Source of the DNA: Spirochaetaceae bacterium
GTDB taxonomy: Bacteria; Spirochaetota; Spirochaetia; SZUA-6; Bin103
Length of the DNA: 9,992 nt
Reading direction: 5' to 3'
Assembly (NCBI GenBank): GCA_028820215.1
Contig: JAPPKD010000281.1
Span: 15,295-25,286 of the forward strand
Shown: one piece after another, positions 1 to 6,144 of the stretch
Layout: every line of letters starts with the position of its first letter
Numbering within the stretch: position 1 is the first letter of the stretch
Position numbers and translations under genes: made by a program
Notes under the pieces: generated by a model
The model's input: only the letters and a program-made list of their open reading frames with translations
Told to the model about the DNA's origin: nothing
Databases searched by the model: none

Positions 1-105
1 CCCCCCCCCCCCCCCCCGCCCCCGCCCCCCGGCCCCCCCCCCCCCCCCCCCCCCCCGCTCCCCCCCCCCCGCCCGCCCGGGCGGCGCCCCCCCCCCCCCC
101 CCCCC
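1..105. repeat. Poly-C low-complexity tract at the window edge
   Basis: This stretch is nearly all C with scattered G and a single T at 59; the first A is at 106. Its composition is unlike anything else in the window, and it starts exactly at base 1. Read on the other strand it is poly-G, the usual form of no-signal base calls on two-colour sequencers, so an assembly or read artefact at a contig end is the likeliest explanation. A genuine homopolymeric tract cannot be excluded from the sequence alone. No gene is present here, and any -35 element for the following gene would fall inside it. Confidence 0.85.
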
Positions 106-110
106 ACTTC

Positions 111-116
111 TATACT
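111..116 (+). promoter_or_regulatory. Candidate -10 box upstream of rnz
   Basis: TATACT matches the sigma70 -10 consensus at five of six positions and lies 49 bases before the rnz ATG. The expected -35 position falls in the C tract, so the promoter cannot be completed. In otherwise very GC-rich sequence this AT-rich hexamer stands out. Confidence 0.4.
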
Positions 117-126
117 CCCGCGTCCG

Positions 127-141
127 GCCACCCTGGGTGGC
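127..141. promoter_or_regulatory. Perfect 15-bp palindrome in the rnz leader
   Basis: GCCACCC, one T, then GGGTGGC: seven perfect pairs around a single central base. It begins 10 bases after the candidate -10 box, so it overlaps or follows the predicted transcription start. That position suits an operator. As RNA the one-base loop would have to open, so a DNA-binding site is more plausible than a hairpin. The binding protein is unknown. Confidence 0.35.
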
Positions 142-165
142 TACGCACCTTACTGCCATCTGCGC

Positions 166-1092
166 ATGAACCTCGATATCTTCGTCCTCGGCACCGGTGG
201 CATGATGCCGCTGCCGGGCCGCGGCCTGACCTCCGTGCTGGTGCGACGCGAAGGCGACCTGCTGCTGTTCGACTGCGGCGAGGGCACGCAGATCGCGTTC
301 CGCCGCCTCAACCTGAAGTGGAAGAAGATCACGAGCATCTTCATTTCTCACACGCACGCGGACCACGTCACCGGACTGCCGGGAATGCTGTCGCTGTCGT
401 CGCAGGTCGACCGGTCGGAGCCGCTGTACATATACGGCCCCCCGCGCATCAGGCAGTACGTCGAGCAGACCCTGCGCGTGCTGGATATCTACATCAACTA
501 CGAGATCATCGTGCACGAGTTCTACGACGACGTCACCGTCGTGGAGGGTGACGGATACCGCGTCGACTCGGTGCGCGTACGGCACACCAAGCCCTGCCTG
601 GGTTACCGGCTGGTGGAGGAGTCTCGTCCCGGACAGTTTCATCCCGAGCAGGCGGTCGCCGCCGGCGTTCCGCGCGGACCGCTGTGGTCGACGCTGCAGC
701 GTGGCGAAGCGGTGACGCTGGATGACGGTACCGTGGTGGAACCGGAGACCGTGGTAGGGCCGCCGCGCCCCGGACGCACCTTCAGCTTCGTCACCGACAC
801 GGCGGCCTTTCCCGGCTTGGCCCCGTTCGTGGCCGGATCCGACCTGCTGATCTGTGAAGGCATGTTCTGTGCCGACCTTGCCGCCGACGCCGGCGCCAAG
901 AAGCACCTCACCGCGCAGCAGGCGGGCCGAATCGCCCGCGCGGCCGGGGTGGGACGCATGGGACTGATCCACTACAGTCCGCGCTACACCGAGCGCGACC
1001 TCCGGCAGCTTGTCGGCGAGGCACGAGCGGAGTTCGCGGAGTCATTCCTGACTCGTGATCTGCAGGAGTTGAGCGTGCCGTACCGGGAGTGA
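166..1092 (+). CDS. rnz: Ribonuclease Z (tRNA 3' endonuclease)
   Basis: A 308-residue metallo-beta-lactamase-fold enzyme that cuts the 3' trailer from tRNA precursors in the cytoplasm. The zinc-binding signature SHTHADH is at residues 61-67 (His62, His64, Asp66, His67). Further expected ligands are His140 in VRHTKPCLGYRL, Asp211 in FVTDT and His269 in LIHYSPRY; KKHLTAQQAG at 245-254 matches the conserved region around the catalytic His. Length is typical of the bacterial short form. The ATG is followed at once by the usual first beta strand (LDIFVLGTGG), but no clear Shine-Dalgarno precedes it. Both tRNA genes in this window lack an encoded CCA, and such precursors are the preferred RNase Z substrates. 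Confidence 0.95.
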   Translation: MNLDIFVLGTGGMMPLPGRGLTSVLVRREGDLLLFDCGEGTQIAFRRLNLKWKKITSIFISHTHADHVTGLPGMLSLSSQVDRSEPLYIYGPPRIRQYVEQTLRVLDIYINYEIIVHEFYDDVTVVEGDGYRVDSVRVRHTKPCLGYRLVEESRPGQFHPEQAVAAGVPRGPLWSTLQRGEAVTLDDGTVVEPETVVGPPRPGRTFSFVTDTAAFPGLAPFVAGSDLLICEGMFCADLAADAGAKKHLTAQQAGRIARAAGVGRMGLIHYSPRYTERDLRQLVGEARAEFAESFLTRDLQELSVPYRE

Positions 1093-1101
1093 CGCTCCCG
1101 G
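1083..1101. terminator. Hairpin spanning the rnz stop codon
   Basis: CCGGGAG and CTCCCGG form a perfect 7-bp GC-rich stem with loop TGACG, and the loop contains the rnz TGA. No T-run follows, so it is not a canonical intrinsic terminator. It sits between two convergent genes and could act in both directions or protect the mRNA 3' end. Confidence 0.45.
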
Positions 1102-1121
1102 CCCGCTGGAACGGTGGGCGC

Positions 1122-1448
1122 TCAGTCCGAGTCGTCGCGACCGGCACGAAGTTCCCGAACCTCGCGCCGCAGGTCGTCAATCGCCGAGCGAATGGCACGC
1201 AACTCCCGCTCGATGCCGGCCGGAAGCATGACGGCGCCCGGCTCCGGATCTCCCGCACCGTCCTCCCGTCCGGGTTTCGTCAGCTCGGCCGCCAGCGGCA
1301 ACGGGCCGGCGGTGCCGGCGACCGACAGCGACCAGCGCTTGACCCAGACTCCACCGCCGGCGTCGATGGCTCCTGCGGGTTCGGAGGCGCGGTCCCTGTC
1401 CGCTAGGTGTGGGCTGTCCGCTCTGTGCGGGTCGGCAGCGTGTGGCAT
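1122..1448 (-). CDS. Small hypothetical protein with C-terminal coiled coil
   Basis: Not recognised. The 108-residue reading frame starts at ATG 1448 and stops 29 bases from the end of rnz, in convergent orientation. Residues 1-30 are a low-complexity His/Asp/Ala-rich stretch. The middle (VWVKRWSLSV, then GPLPLAAELTKP) looks like ordinary folded protein. The last 30 residues are highly charged with heptad-like spacing (IERELRAIRSAIDDLRREVREL) and predict a short coiled coil. Codon third positions are strongly G/C in the C-terminal two thirds, like the neighbouring genes, which supports coding. The N-terminal part is less convincing and no good Shine-Dalgarno precedes the ATG, so the true start may be further in. 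No membrane segment or signal peptide is visible. Confidence 0.6.
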   Translation of the reverse strand: MPHAADPHRADSPHLADRDRASEPAGAIDAGGGVWVKRWSLSVAGTAGPLPLAAELTKPGREDGAGDPEPGAVMLPAGIERELRAIRSAIDDLRREVRELRAGRDDSD

Positions 1449-1611
1449 GTCCGGAGCGTCGCCGGGGCCGTTCCCCGGTCGGCGGCGTCCTCCAGTATGA
1501 GCCCGCCGCCCGCTGTGGTGTCAACGGAAACCGGTCGCACCTCCGCCCTCAACGCGGGCCGGGCCCGTGCCGACCATCAAGAGGGTAGGGGGCACAACGG
1601 TAGGGATGGGA

Positions 1612-2196
1612 ATGCTTCGCGGTCTGTCGTGCGCGGTCACCGCCTACTTCGTGTACACCGTCCTGAACCTGGTGACCGTCGCTATCGCGATGGACCGCAT
1701 GCAGGAGCACCGGGAAGCGCTGCAACGGAACGTGGAGGCGCTGAAGGAGGTCAACCAGCACCTGCAGGCGGAGTTCGACGCGCTGTCCACCAGCCCCGAT
1801 CTGATCAGGCTGTACGCGCGGGATCTCGGCCTGTATGCGCCCGGCGAGCGGGTGATCCGCCTGCAGGGTACCGGCGAACGACTCTCGTTCTACGAAGCGG
1901 GCGCCGTGGTGACGGAGAGCGAGCCGCCGAAGGCGCCCCGCCTGGCGTTTCTTCTGGCCGGCCTGGCCGTGGGAGGGCTGCTCTATGGGCGACTCAGGTT
2001 CCGTGAACGATCGCAGGGCGATGAACGATCGCAGGGCGATGGACGATCGCAGGGCGATGGACGATCGCGGGGTGATGGACGATCGCGGGGCGATGAACGC
2101 GCGCGCGGCCACCGTGCTGCCCGCACGTCACCGCGGCGTCATGCCGATCTGCTGCCGCGTGCTGCGTCGTGGCGGGCTGGCGATCCTGCCCGGTGA
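1612..2196 (+). CDS. FtsB/DivIC-family septum formation protein
   Basis: A probable divisome membrane protein; FtsB/DivIC proteins bridge FtsL and FtsQ/DivIB and help activate septal peptidoglycan synthesis. Residues about 4-26 form a transmembrane helix (TAYFVYTVLNLVTVAIAM). A coiled coil follows (QEHREALQRNVEALKEVNQHLQ), and then the family's C-terminal motif YARDLGLYAPGERVIRL. Unusually there is a second hydrophobic segment (LAFLLAGLAVGGLLYG), then an Arg/Gly/Asp repeat tail encoded by an 18-bp tandem repeat, then a basic stretch that runs into tsaC. The conserved part ends near base 1880, so the tail is probably a recent extension by loss of an earlier stop. ATG 1612 was chosen because AGGG lies six bases upstream; ATG 1606 and GTG 1567 are in-frame alternatives. 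Confidence 0.8.
   Translation: MLRGLSCAVTAYFVYTVLNLVTVAIAMDRMQEHREALQRNVEALKEVNQHLQAEFDALSTSPDLIRLYARDLGLYAPGERVIRLQGTGERLSFYEAGAVVTESEPPKAPRLAFLLAGLAVGGLLYGRLRFRERSQGDERSQGDGRSQGDGRSRGDGRSRGDERARGHRAARTSPRRHADLLPRAASWRAGDPAR
1971..1977 (+). promoter_or_regulatory. Shine-Dalgarno for tsaC inside the ftsB-like gene
   Basis: GGGAGGG with a 7-base spacer before ATG 1985. It is the strongest ribosome-binding match near any candidate tsaC start and supports the far-upstream start, although the conserved domain begins only near codon 57. Confidence 0.5.
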
Positions 2197-2686
2197 CACG
2201 ATCTACGGCCTGATCGGTGCCGCCCCCGCGGCCGAGGCGCGCATCCGGCGGACCAAGAGCCGGGCGGAAGACCGGCCGCTCCTTGTCCTGATCCCCGACC
2301 GGACCTGGCTCTGGCGCTGCGGGGCAGCGGGCGAGCCTCCGGAACGCCTGTTGGAGTACTGGCCGGGAGCGCTGACCATCGTGCTGCCGTGTGCCGGCGG
2401 TGGGACCGTCGGGGTGCGAGTGCCGGACGATCCGTTCCTGTGCCGGCTGGCGCGCTGCGTGGGCGCGCCGCTGTTTTCGACCAGCGTCAACCGATCGGGG
2501 CTTCCCCCGCTGTCACGGGTGAGCCAGATCGTGGCCGCGTTCGGTGCATCGGTGGACCTGATCGTCGACGCGGGCGAGCTCGGCTCTCCGGTGCCGTCGA
2601 CCGTGGTCGATGCCACGACGCGGCCCTGCCGGCTGCTCAGGCAGGGTTCGGTCGATCTGCCCGCGGAGGTGCTGGCCCGTCCCTGA
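1985..2686 (+). CDS. tsaC: Threonylcarbamoyl-AMP synthase (TsaC/YrdC family)
   Basis: Makes threonylcarbamoyl-AMP from threonine, bicarbonate and ATP, the first step of t6A37 formation in tRNAs reading ANN codons. The YrdC domain covers roughly residues 57-230. It has LPGDTIYGL at 68-76, the KxR element KSR at 91-93 followed by RPLLVLI, STSVNRSG at 165-172, PSTVVDAT at 204-211 and a closing RQG at 219-221. No C-terminal Sua5 domain is present, so this is the short TsaC form. From ATG 1985 the product is 233 residues, whose first 40 or so are a repeat reading (ND)DRRAM. From ATG 2141 (Met53) it is 181 residues, close to the usual TsaC length. The repeat supplies in-frame ATGs at 2021, 2039, 2057, 2075 and 2093. 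I kept 1985 because of its Shine-Dalgarno, but 2141 is a serious alternative. It overlaps the ftsB-like gene by 212 bases. Confidence 0.9.
   Translation: MGDSGSVNDRRAMNDRRAMDDRRAMDDRGVMDDRGAMNARAATVLPARHRGVMPICCRVLRRGGLAILPGDTIYGLIGAAPAAEARIRRTKSRAEDRPLLVLIPDRTWLWRCGAAGEPPERLLEYWPGALTIVLPCAGGGTVGVRVPDDPFLCRLARCVGAPLFSTSVNRSGLPPLSRVSQIVAAFGASVDLIVDAGELGSPVPSTVVDATTRPCRLLRQGSVDLPAEVLARP
2005..2099 (+). repeat. 18-bp tandem repeat read in two overlapping genes
   Basis: There are five full units at 2005-2022, 2023-2040, 2041-2058, 2059-2076 and 2077-2094, followed by a partial sixth. The first unit is GAACGATCGCAGGGCGAT; later units change GAA to GGA, CAGG to CGGG, and in one case GGGC to GGGT. 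Because 18 is divisible by three, unit number can change without shifting either gene. In the ftsB frame each unit reads RSQGD plus E or G (later RSRGD). In the tsaC frame it reads NDRRAM or DDRGAM. Each unit ends with an ATG in the tsaC frame. The array probably grew by slippage. Confidence 0.93.
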
Positions 2687-2709
2687 GGCCGCCCGTCTCC
2701 CGAAGCTGC

Positions 2710-3600
2710 TCAGCCGCCGGCCCGGGAGCTGACGCCCGCCGCCACGGCAGCCAGCAGGGAAGGCATCAGGTGCCGGTAGTGGGACAGGAATACCTGTTGA
2801 ATGCCGAAGAAGCGGCGTTCCAGCTCGGCGCTGGCGCGGCCCACGTACCGGAAGTGCCACGGTTCGTACCGATAGCCGGTGACGTCCTCCAGCCCCTGCG
2901 GATAGGAGAGCGAGAATCCGAAGCGCCAGGCATTGGCCAGCACCCACTGTCCCTCGTGCGTTTCCCCGTAACCCAGGTCGATGCTTCCGAAGTCGACGGC
3001 CGTTCCGAGCTGATGCTGGGAGTGGCCGGGTCTCGCAACCAGGGTCGACGCCTGATCCAGGCCAAGTTGCTCCACGTTGTAGTCGAACAGGAAGTCCTGG
3101 CGGGCGTAGGAGCGATAGGCAGAAGAAATGGTCACGTCGGTGCCGGCCAGGCGCGCCGCCGCCGTCATGGCGGCCAGGTCGGGCAGGACGAAGGCCCGCA
3201 GGGTCATGGACGGCCGCGTGACCGTGAGGCCCCGGCCGTCGAGATCGACCAGGTCGACAGGCCGGTAGTCCTCGGCGAGCGCGTGCTCCTTGTCGACCAG
3301 CACCAGCAGGTCGGCCGGCTGATCGAGCGTCTTGGCCATCAGGTCCAGGAACACGGCCGGCTCGGCAAGGATCCGCTCCTGCACGGATTCCGGGAGCGGC
3401 TCGATCAGAGCCGTCAGCTCCTCCAGCGTGACACCGAATGCCGCGTGCAGCGGCGCCGGCTCCTCCGGTCCCGCGCAGGCTGACAGCGTGACCACGGCCG
3501 CCAGGGCCATCGCCAACGCCCTCCCACGCCTCGTTTGACAGATCCGGGTGCGGGGGCACACCGGGCCGCCGAGGCCGAACCCTGTGCGGCGGCCGGTCAA
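2710..3600 (-). CDS. VanY-type D-alanyl-D-alanine carboxypeptidase lipoprotein
   Basis: A zinc peptidase of the VanY/DacB family (peptidase M15B) that trims the terminal D-Ala from peptidoglycan stem peptides. Numbering from TTG 3600: a basic n-region (RTRICQTRRGR) and a hydrophobic stretch lead to lipobox LSAC with Cys42, so the mature protein is a lipid-anchored envelope enzyme. The catalytic domain shows SAYRSYARQ at 160-168, SQHQLGTAVD at 194-203 (zinc ligands His196 and Asp203) and EPWHFRYVG at 246-254 (Glu246, zinc ligand His249). The TTG overlaps the lon stop as TTGA, suggesting coupled translation. GTG 3561 also keeps the basic n-region. ATG 3510 has a fine GGGAGGG eight bases upstream, but it would leave only 11 residues before the Cys and no positive charge. 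The start is therefore uncertain; the family is not. Confidence 0.9.
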   Translation of the reverse strand: MTGRRTGFGLGGPVCPRTRICQTRRGRALAMALAAVVTLSACAGPEEPAPLHAAFGVTLEELTALIEPLPESVQERILAEPAVFLDLMAKTLDQPADLLVLVDKEHALAEDYRPVDLVDLDGRGLTVTRPSMTLRAFVLPDLAAMTAAARLAGTDVTISSAYRSYARQDFLFDYNVEQLGLDQASTLVARPGHSQHQLGTAVDFGSIDLGYGETHEGQWVLANAWRFGFSLSYPQGLEDVTGYRYEPWHFRYVGRASAELERRFFGIQQVFLSHYRHLMPSLLAAVAAGVSSRAGG

Positions 3601-5990
3601 AGGATGATCTCTACGACCTGTTCCATCGTGCCCACCGGATGGAAGCTGATGCCGCGCCGTACGCGTTCGGGAATGTCGGCGATGTCCACCTCGTTCGCCC
3701 GCGGGACGATGATGTCACGGATACGGTTGCGCTGGGCGGCGATCACCTTCTCCTTCAGTCCGCCGATCGGCAGCACGTCGCCCACCAGCGACAGCTCGCC
3801 GGTCATGGCCAGCGAGCGGGACAGCCGTGCCCGGCACGCCAGCGACAGCAGCGCCGACGCCATGGTGATTCCCGCCGACGGCCCGTCCTTCGGGGTGGCT
3901 CCGGCCGGGATGTGCACGTGGATCCGTTGCTGGTCGAAGAACGCGTCATCGATGCCGAGCCGCCGCGCCGCCTGACGGGTCCAGGAGTAGGCGATGCTGG
4001 CCGACTCCTGCATGACGTCGCCCAGTTGCCCGGTCAGTCTGAAGCCGCTGGCGCCCTTGGTCGCCACCGCCTCGACGGTCAACACCGCGCCGCCAAGCGG
4101 CGTCCACGCCAACCCGGTGGCGGTGCCGACGCGCATGGAGCGCCGCCGGTCGTGGTCCCGGAACAAGGGCTTGCCGAGGTAGTCGCCGACCTGATCGCGG
4201 TCGATCACGAAGCGCGCGCCGTCGGCCGGGCTTCCGTTGCCCGAAGCCGTGTCCGTGTCCGAGGCCGGACCGGTCTCCACCACCGTGCGGGCGATCTTGC
4301 GGTGGATCTTGTCCAGCGCCTTCTCGAAGTTGCGTACGCCGGCCTCACGGGCATAGCCGTCGGCGATCTTCAGCAGCGCGGCGCGCCGGTAGCGCACCGA
4401 GCCGCGGTCCAGTCCGGCGCGGGAGAGCGACTTGGGGATGATGAAGCGGCGGGCGATCTCCAGCTTCTCGGTGTCGATGTAACCGGAGAGGCGGATCATC
4501 TCCATGCGGTCCAGCAGCGGCGCCGGGATCGTGTCCTGGGTGTTGGCGGTGGCGATGAACAGCACGTCGGAGATGTTGAACGGCAGGTCGAGATAGTGGT
4601 CGCGGAACGCCGCGTTCTGCTCGGGGTCGAGCACCTCCAGCAACGCCGAGGACGGGTCACCCTGGAACGACATGCCGAGCTTGTCGATCTCGTCGATCAT
4701 GAACACCGGGTTGCGCGTTTTCACGATGCGCAGTCCCTGGATGATCTTGCCCGGCATGGCCCCCACGTAGGTGCGGCGGTGGCCCTTGATCTCGGCCTCG
4801 TCACGCATGCCGCCCACGGAGAAGCGGAAGAACTCGCGGCCCAGGGCGCCGGCGATGGAGCGGCCGATCGAGGTCTTGCCGACACCGGGCGGACCCACCA
4901 GCCCCAGGATCGAGCCGCGACTCCCGGGGTTGAGCGTGCGCACCGCCAGGTACTCGAGCATCCGCTCCTTGACGTCGTCGAGCCCGTAGTGGTCGGCGTC
5001 GAGCGCGGCGGCGGCGCGCTTCAGGTCGATCTCTTCCGGCGCGGGGTCCGCCCACGGCAGCGTGGCGATCGTGTCCAGGTAGTTGCGCGTGACCACGAAC
5101 TCGGCCGAGCTGGGATCCATGAGCGCGAACTTCTCCAGCTCGTCCGACACGCGCTCGGCCACCTCGCCTTCGAGCTGGAGCGATTCGAAGGCTTCCTTGA
5201 AGCGCTGGTACTCGTCGCTCTTGGCATCGACCGCCATGCCGAGCTCGGCCTTGATCGCCTTCAGCTCCTCCTTCAGGAAGTACTGCCGCTGGCTCTTGGA
5301 GATCTTCTCTTCCAGCTCGCCCTGGATCCGCTTCTGGATCTTCAGCAGTTCCTGCTCCTTCTTGATGAAGACCAGCACCTGTTCCATCCGCTCGCGCACG
5401 TCCAGCTCCTCCAGGACGAGCTGCTGCTGTTGGCGGTCGATGTTCAGGATCGACGCCAGGAAGTCCGCGATCTTCCCCGGCTGGTCGATGTTCACCATGT
5501 TCAGCCGCATCTCTTCGGAGAACAGCGGGTTGCCCTCGGATACCTGCTTCATCTCCGAGATCAGCGCCCGCGCCAGGGCCTGCACCTCGTCACTGTCGAG
5601 GTTCGTGTCGTCCAGAGGCTGTACGGCAGCCACCAGCGGAGGGCCGGCGTCCAGGACCTTCGCGATCCGGAAGCGGGTGATGGTGGAAATGAACACGTTC
5701 AGCCCACCGTCGGGCAGATTGATCTTGCGGACGACCTTGGCGGCCGTTCCCACCCCGTGCAGCCGGTCGGGCGCGGGCTGTTCGTCATCCACGTCGCGCG
5801 TCAGCACCAGCCCGAGGAACCCACCGAGCTCCAGCGCGGCGCCGACGGTCGCGGTCTGGGCGCCGGGCGATGCCACCAGGGGCGTCAGCATGCCGGGGAA
5901 GATCGGCTTGCCGGTCAGGGGCAGTACGACCATGCGGTTGGGGAGCGTGCGTGCCGCGGGGACGACCTGCCCTGGCGGAAACGGCGGCAT
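3597..5990 (-). CDS. lon: ATP-dependent Lon protease
   Basis: A 797-residue cytoplasmic AAA+ serine protease that degrades misfolded and regulatory proteins. The N-terminal LON substrate domain starts with VVLPLTGKPIFPGM at 21-34, followed by a long helical/coiled region (about 180-290). The AAA+ module has Walker A GPPGVGKT at 366-373 and Walker B VFMIDEID at 429-436. The protease domain has Ser705 in PKDGPSAG and Lys748 in GGLKEK, the same 43-residue spacing as in E. coli Lon. A flexible Gly/Ser/Asp-rich linker (about 574-591) precedes the protease domain. ATG 5990 gives the normal family length; the frame stays open to 6350, but that extension reads through repeats and antisense to recO. 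No Shine-Dalgarno is seen upstream. The vanY-like gene follows with a four-base overlap. Confidence 0.96.
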   Translation of the reverse strand: MPPFPPGQVVPAARTLPNRMVVLPLTGKPIFPGMLTPLVASPGAQTATVGAALELGGFLGLVLTRDVDDEQPAPDRLHGVGTAAKVVRKINLPDGGLNVFISTITRFRIAKVLDAGPPLVAAVQPLDDTNLDSDEVQALARALISEMKQVSEGNPLFSEEMRLNMVNIDQPGKIADFLASILNIDRQQQQLVLEELDVRERMEQVLVFIKKEQELLKIQKRIQGELEEKISKSQRQYFLKEELKAIKAELGMAVDAKSDEYQRFKEAFESLQLEGEVAERVSDELEKFALMDPSSAEFVVTRNYLDTIATLPWADPAPEEIDLKRAAAALDADHYGLDDVKERMLEYLAVRTLNPGSRGSILGLVGPPGVGKTSIGRSIAGALGREFFRFSVGGMRDEAEIKGHRRTYVGAMPGKIIQGLRIVKTRNPVFMIDEIDKLGMSFQGDPSSALLEVLDPEQNAAFRDHYLDLPFNISDVLFIATANTQDTIPAPLLDRMEMIRLSGYIDTEKLEIARRFIIPKSLSRAGLDRGSVRYRRAALLKIADGYAREAGVRNFEKALDKIHRKIARTVVETGPASDTDTASGNGSPADGARFVIDRDQVGDYLGKPLFRDHDRRRSMRVGTATGLAWTPLGGAVLTVEAVATKGASGFRLTGQLGDVMQESASIAYSWTRQAARRLGIDDAFFDQQRIHVHIPAGATPKDGPSAGITMASALLSLACRARLSRSLAMTGELSLVGDVLPIGGLKEKVIAAQRNRIRDIIVPRANEVDIADIPERVRRGISFHPVGTMEQVVEIIL

Positions 5991-5996
5991 GCATGC

Positions 5997-6026
5997 AAGG
6001 TAGGGAACTTGTCGCTGACACGCCAA
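5997..6026 (-). promoter_or_regulatory. Possible lon promoter
   Basis: On the minus strand, TTGGCG (6026-6021), an 18-base spacer and TACCTT (6002-5997). The -35-like part lies inside a repeat copy. Transcription would start about at the A of the lon ATG, giving a leaderless mRNA and explaining the absent Shine-Dalgarno. Both hexamers are imperfect, so this is weak. Confidence 0.25.
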
Positions 6027-6032
6027 CCTCCT
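6008..6032. repeat. 25-bp repeat, copy A (lon-proximal)
   Basis: CTTGTCGCTGACACGCCAA plus CCTCCT. It is identical to the copy at 6092-6116 except for one base (A against G at the 13th position). Within it TTGTCG and CGCCAA form an imperfect 18-bp inverted repeat with a six-base centre. The function is unknown: operator or dispersed repeat. Confidence 0.85.
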
Positions 6033-6043
6033 CGCCCGCACAC

Positions 6044-6060
6044 CGCTGCCGTGGGCAGCG
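6044..6060. terminator. Short strong hairpin between the two repeat copies
   Basis: CGCTGCC, loop GTG, GGCAGCG: a perfect 7-bp stem with a three-base loop. It lies in the divergent lon-recO gap, so it does not follow any visible gene, and no T-run adjoins it. It may be part of a larger repeat element rather than a terminator. Confidence 0.3.
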
Positions 6061-6082
6061 CTGTGCGCCCAGCCGTGCCTTC

Positions 6083-6120
6083 CCATAGGAGCTTGTCGCT
6101 GACGCGCCAACCTCCTATGG
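6083..6120. repeat. Palindromic element containing repeat copy B
   Basis: CCATAGGAG (6083-6091) and CTCCTATGG (6112-6120) are a perfect 9-bp inverted repeat. The 20-base middle adds TTG/CAA pairing after one C/C mismatch. Repeat copy B (6092-6116) fills the middle and overlaps the right arm. The right arm contains an ATG at 6117 that lies near the start of recO but in another frame. It resembles the small palindromic repeats scattered in some bacterial genomes, and one could also form in the leader RNA of either flanking gene. Confidence 0.8.
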
Positions 6121-6144
6121 TGCGGAATCGCTCGTGCCCGTGCC

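Noticed and set aside
1567..1611. GTG 1567 as the start of the ftsB-like gene
   Set aside because: No Shine-Dalgarno precedes it. ATG 1612 has AGGG at good spacing and leads straight into the membrane helix.
2005..2099. CRISPR-like repeat array
   Set aside because: Units are 18 bp, directly adjacent with no spacers and divisible by three; it is a coding tandem repeat.
2389..3483. 364-codon plus-strand frame
   Set aside because: It starts inside tsaC out of frame and continues antisense to the carboxypeptidase; no protein features.
2513..3559. 348-codon minus-strand frame overlapping the carboxypeptidase gene
   Set aside because: Arg/Gly-rich composition without motifs; it is a frame-shifted shadow of the VanY-like gene, which carries all catalytic motifs.
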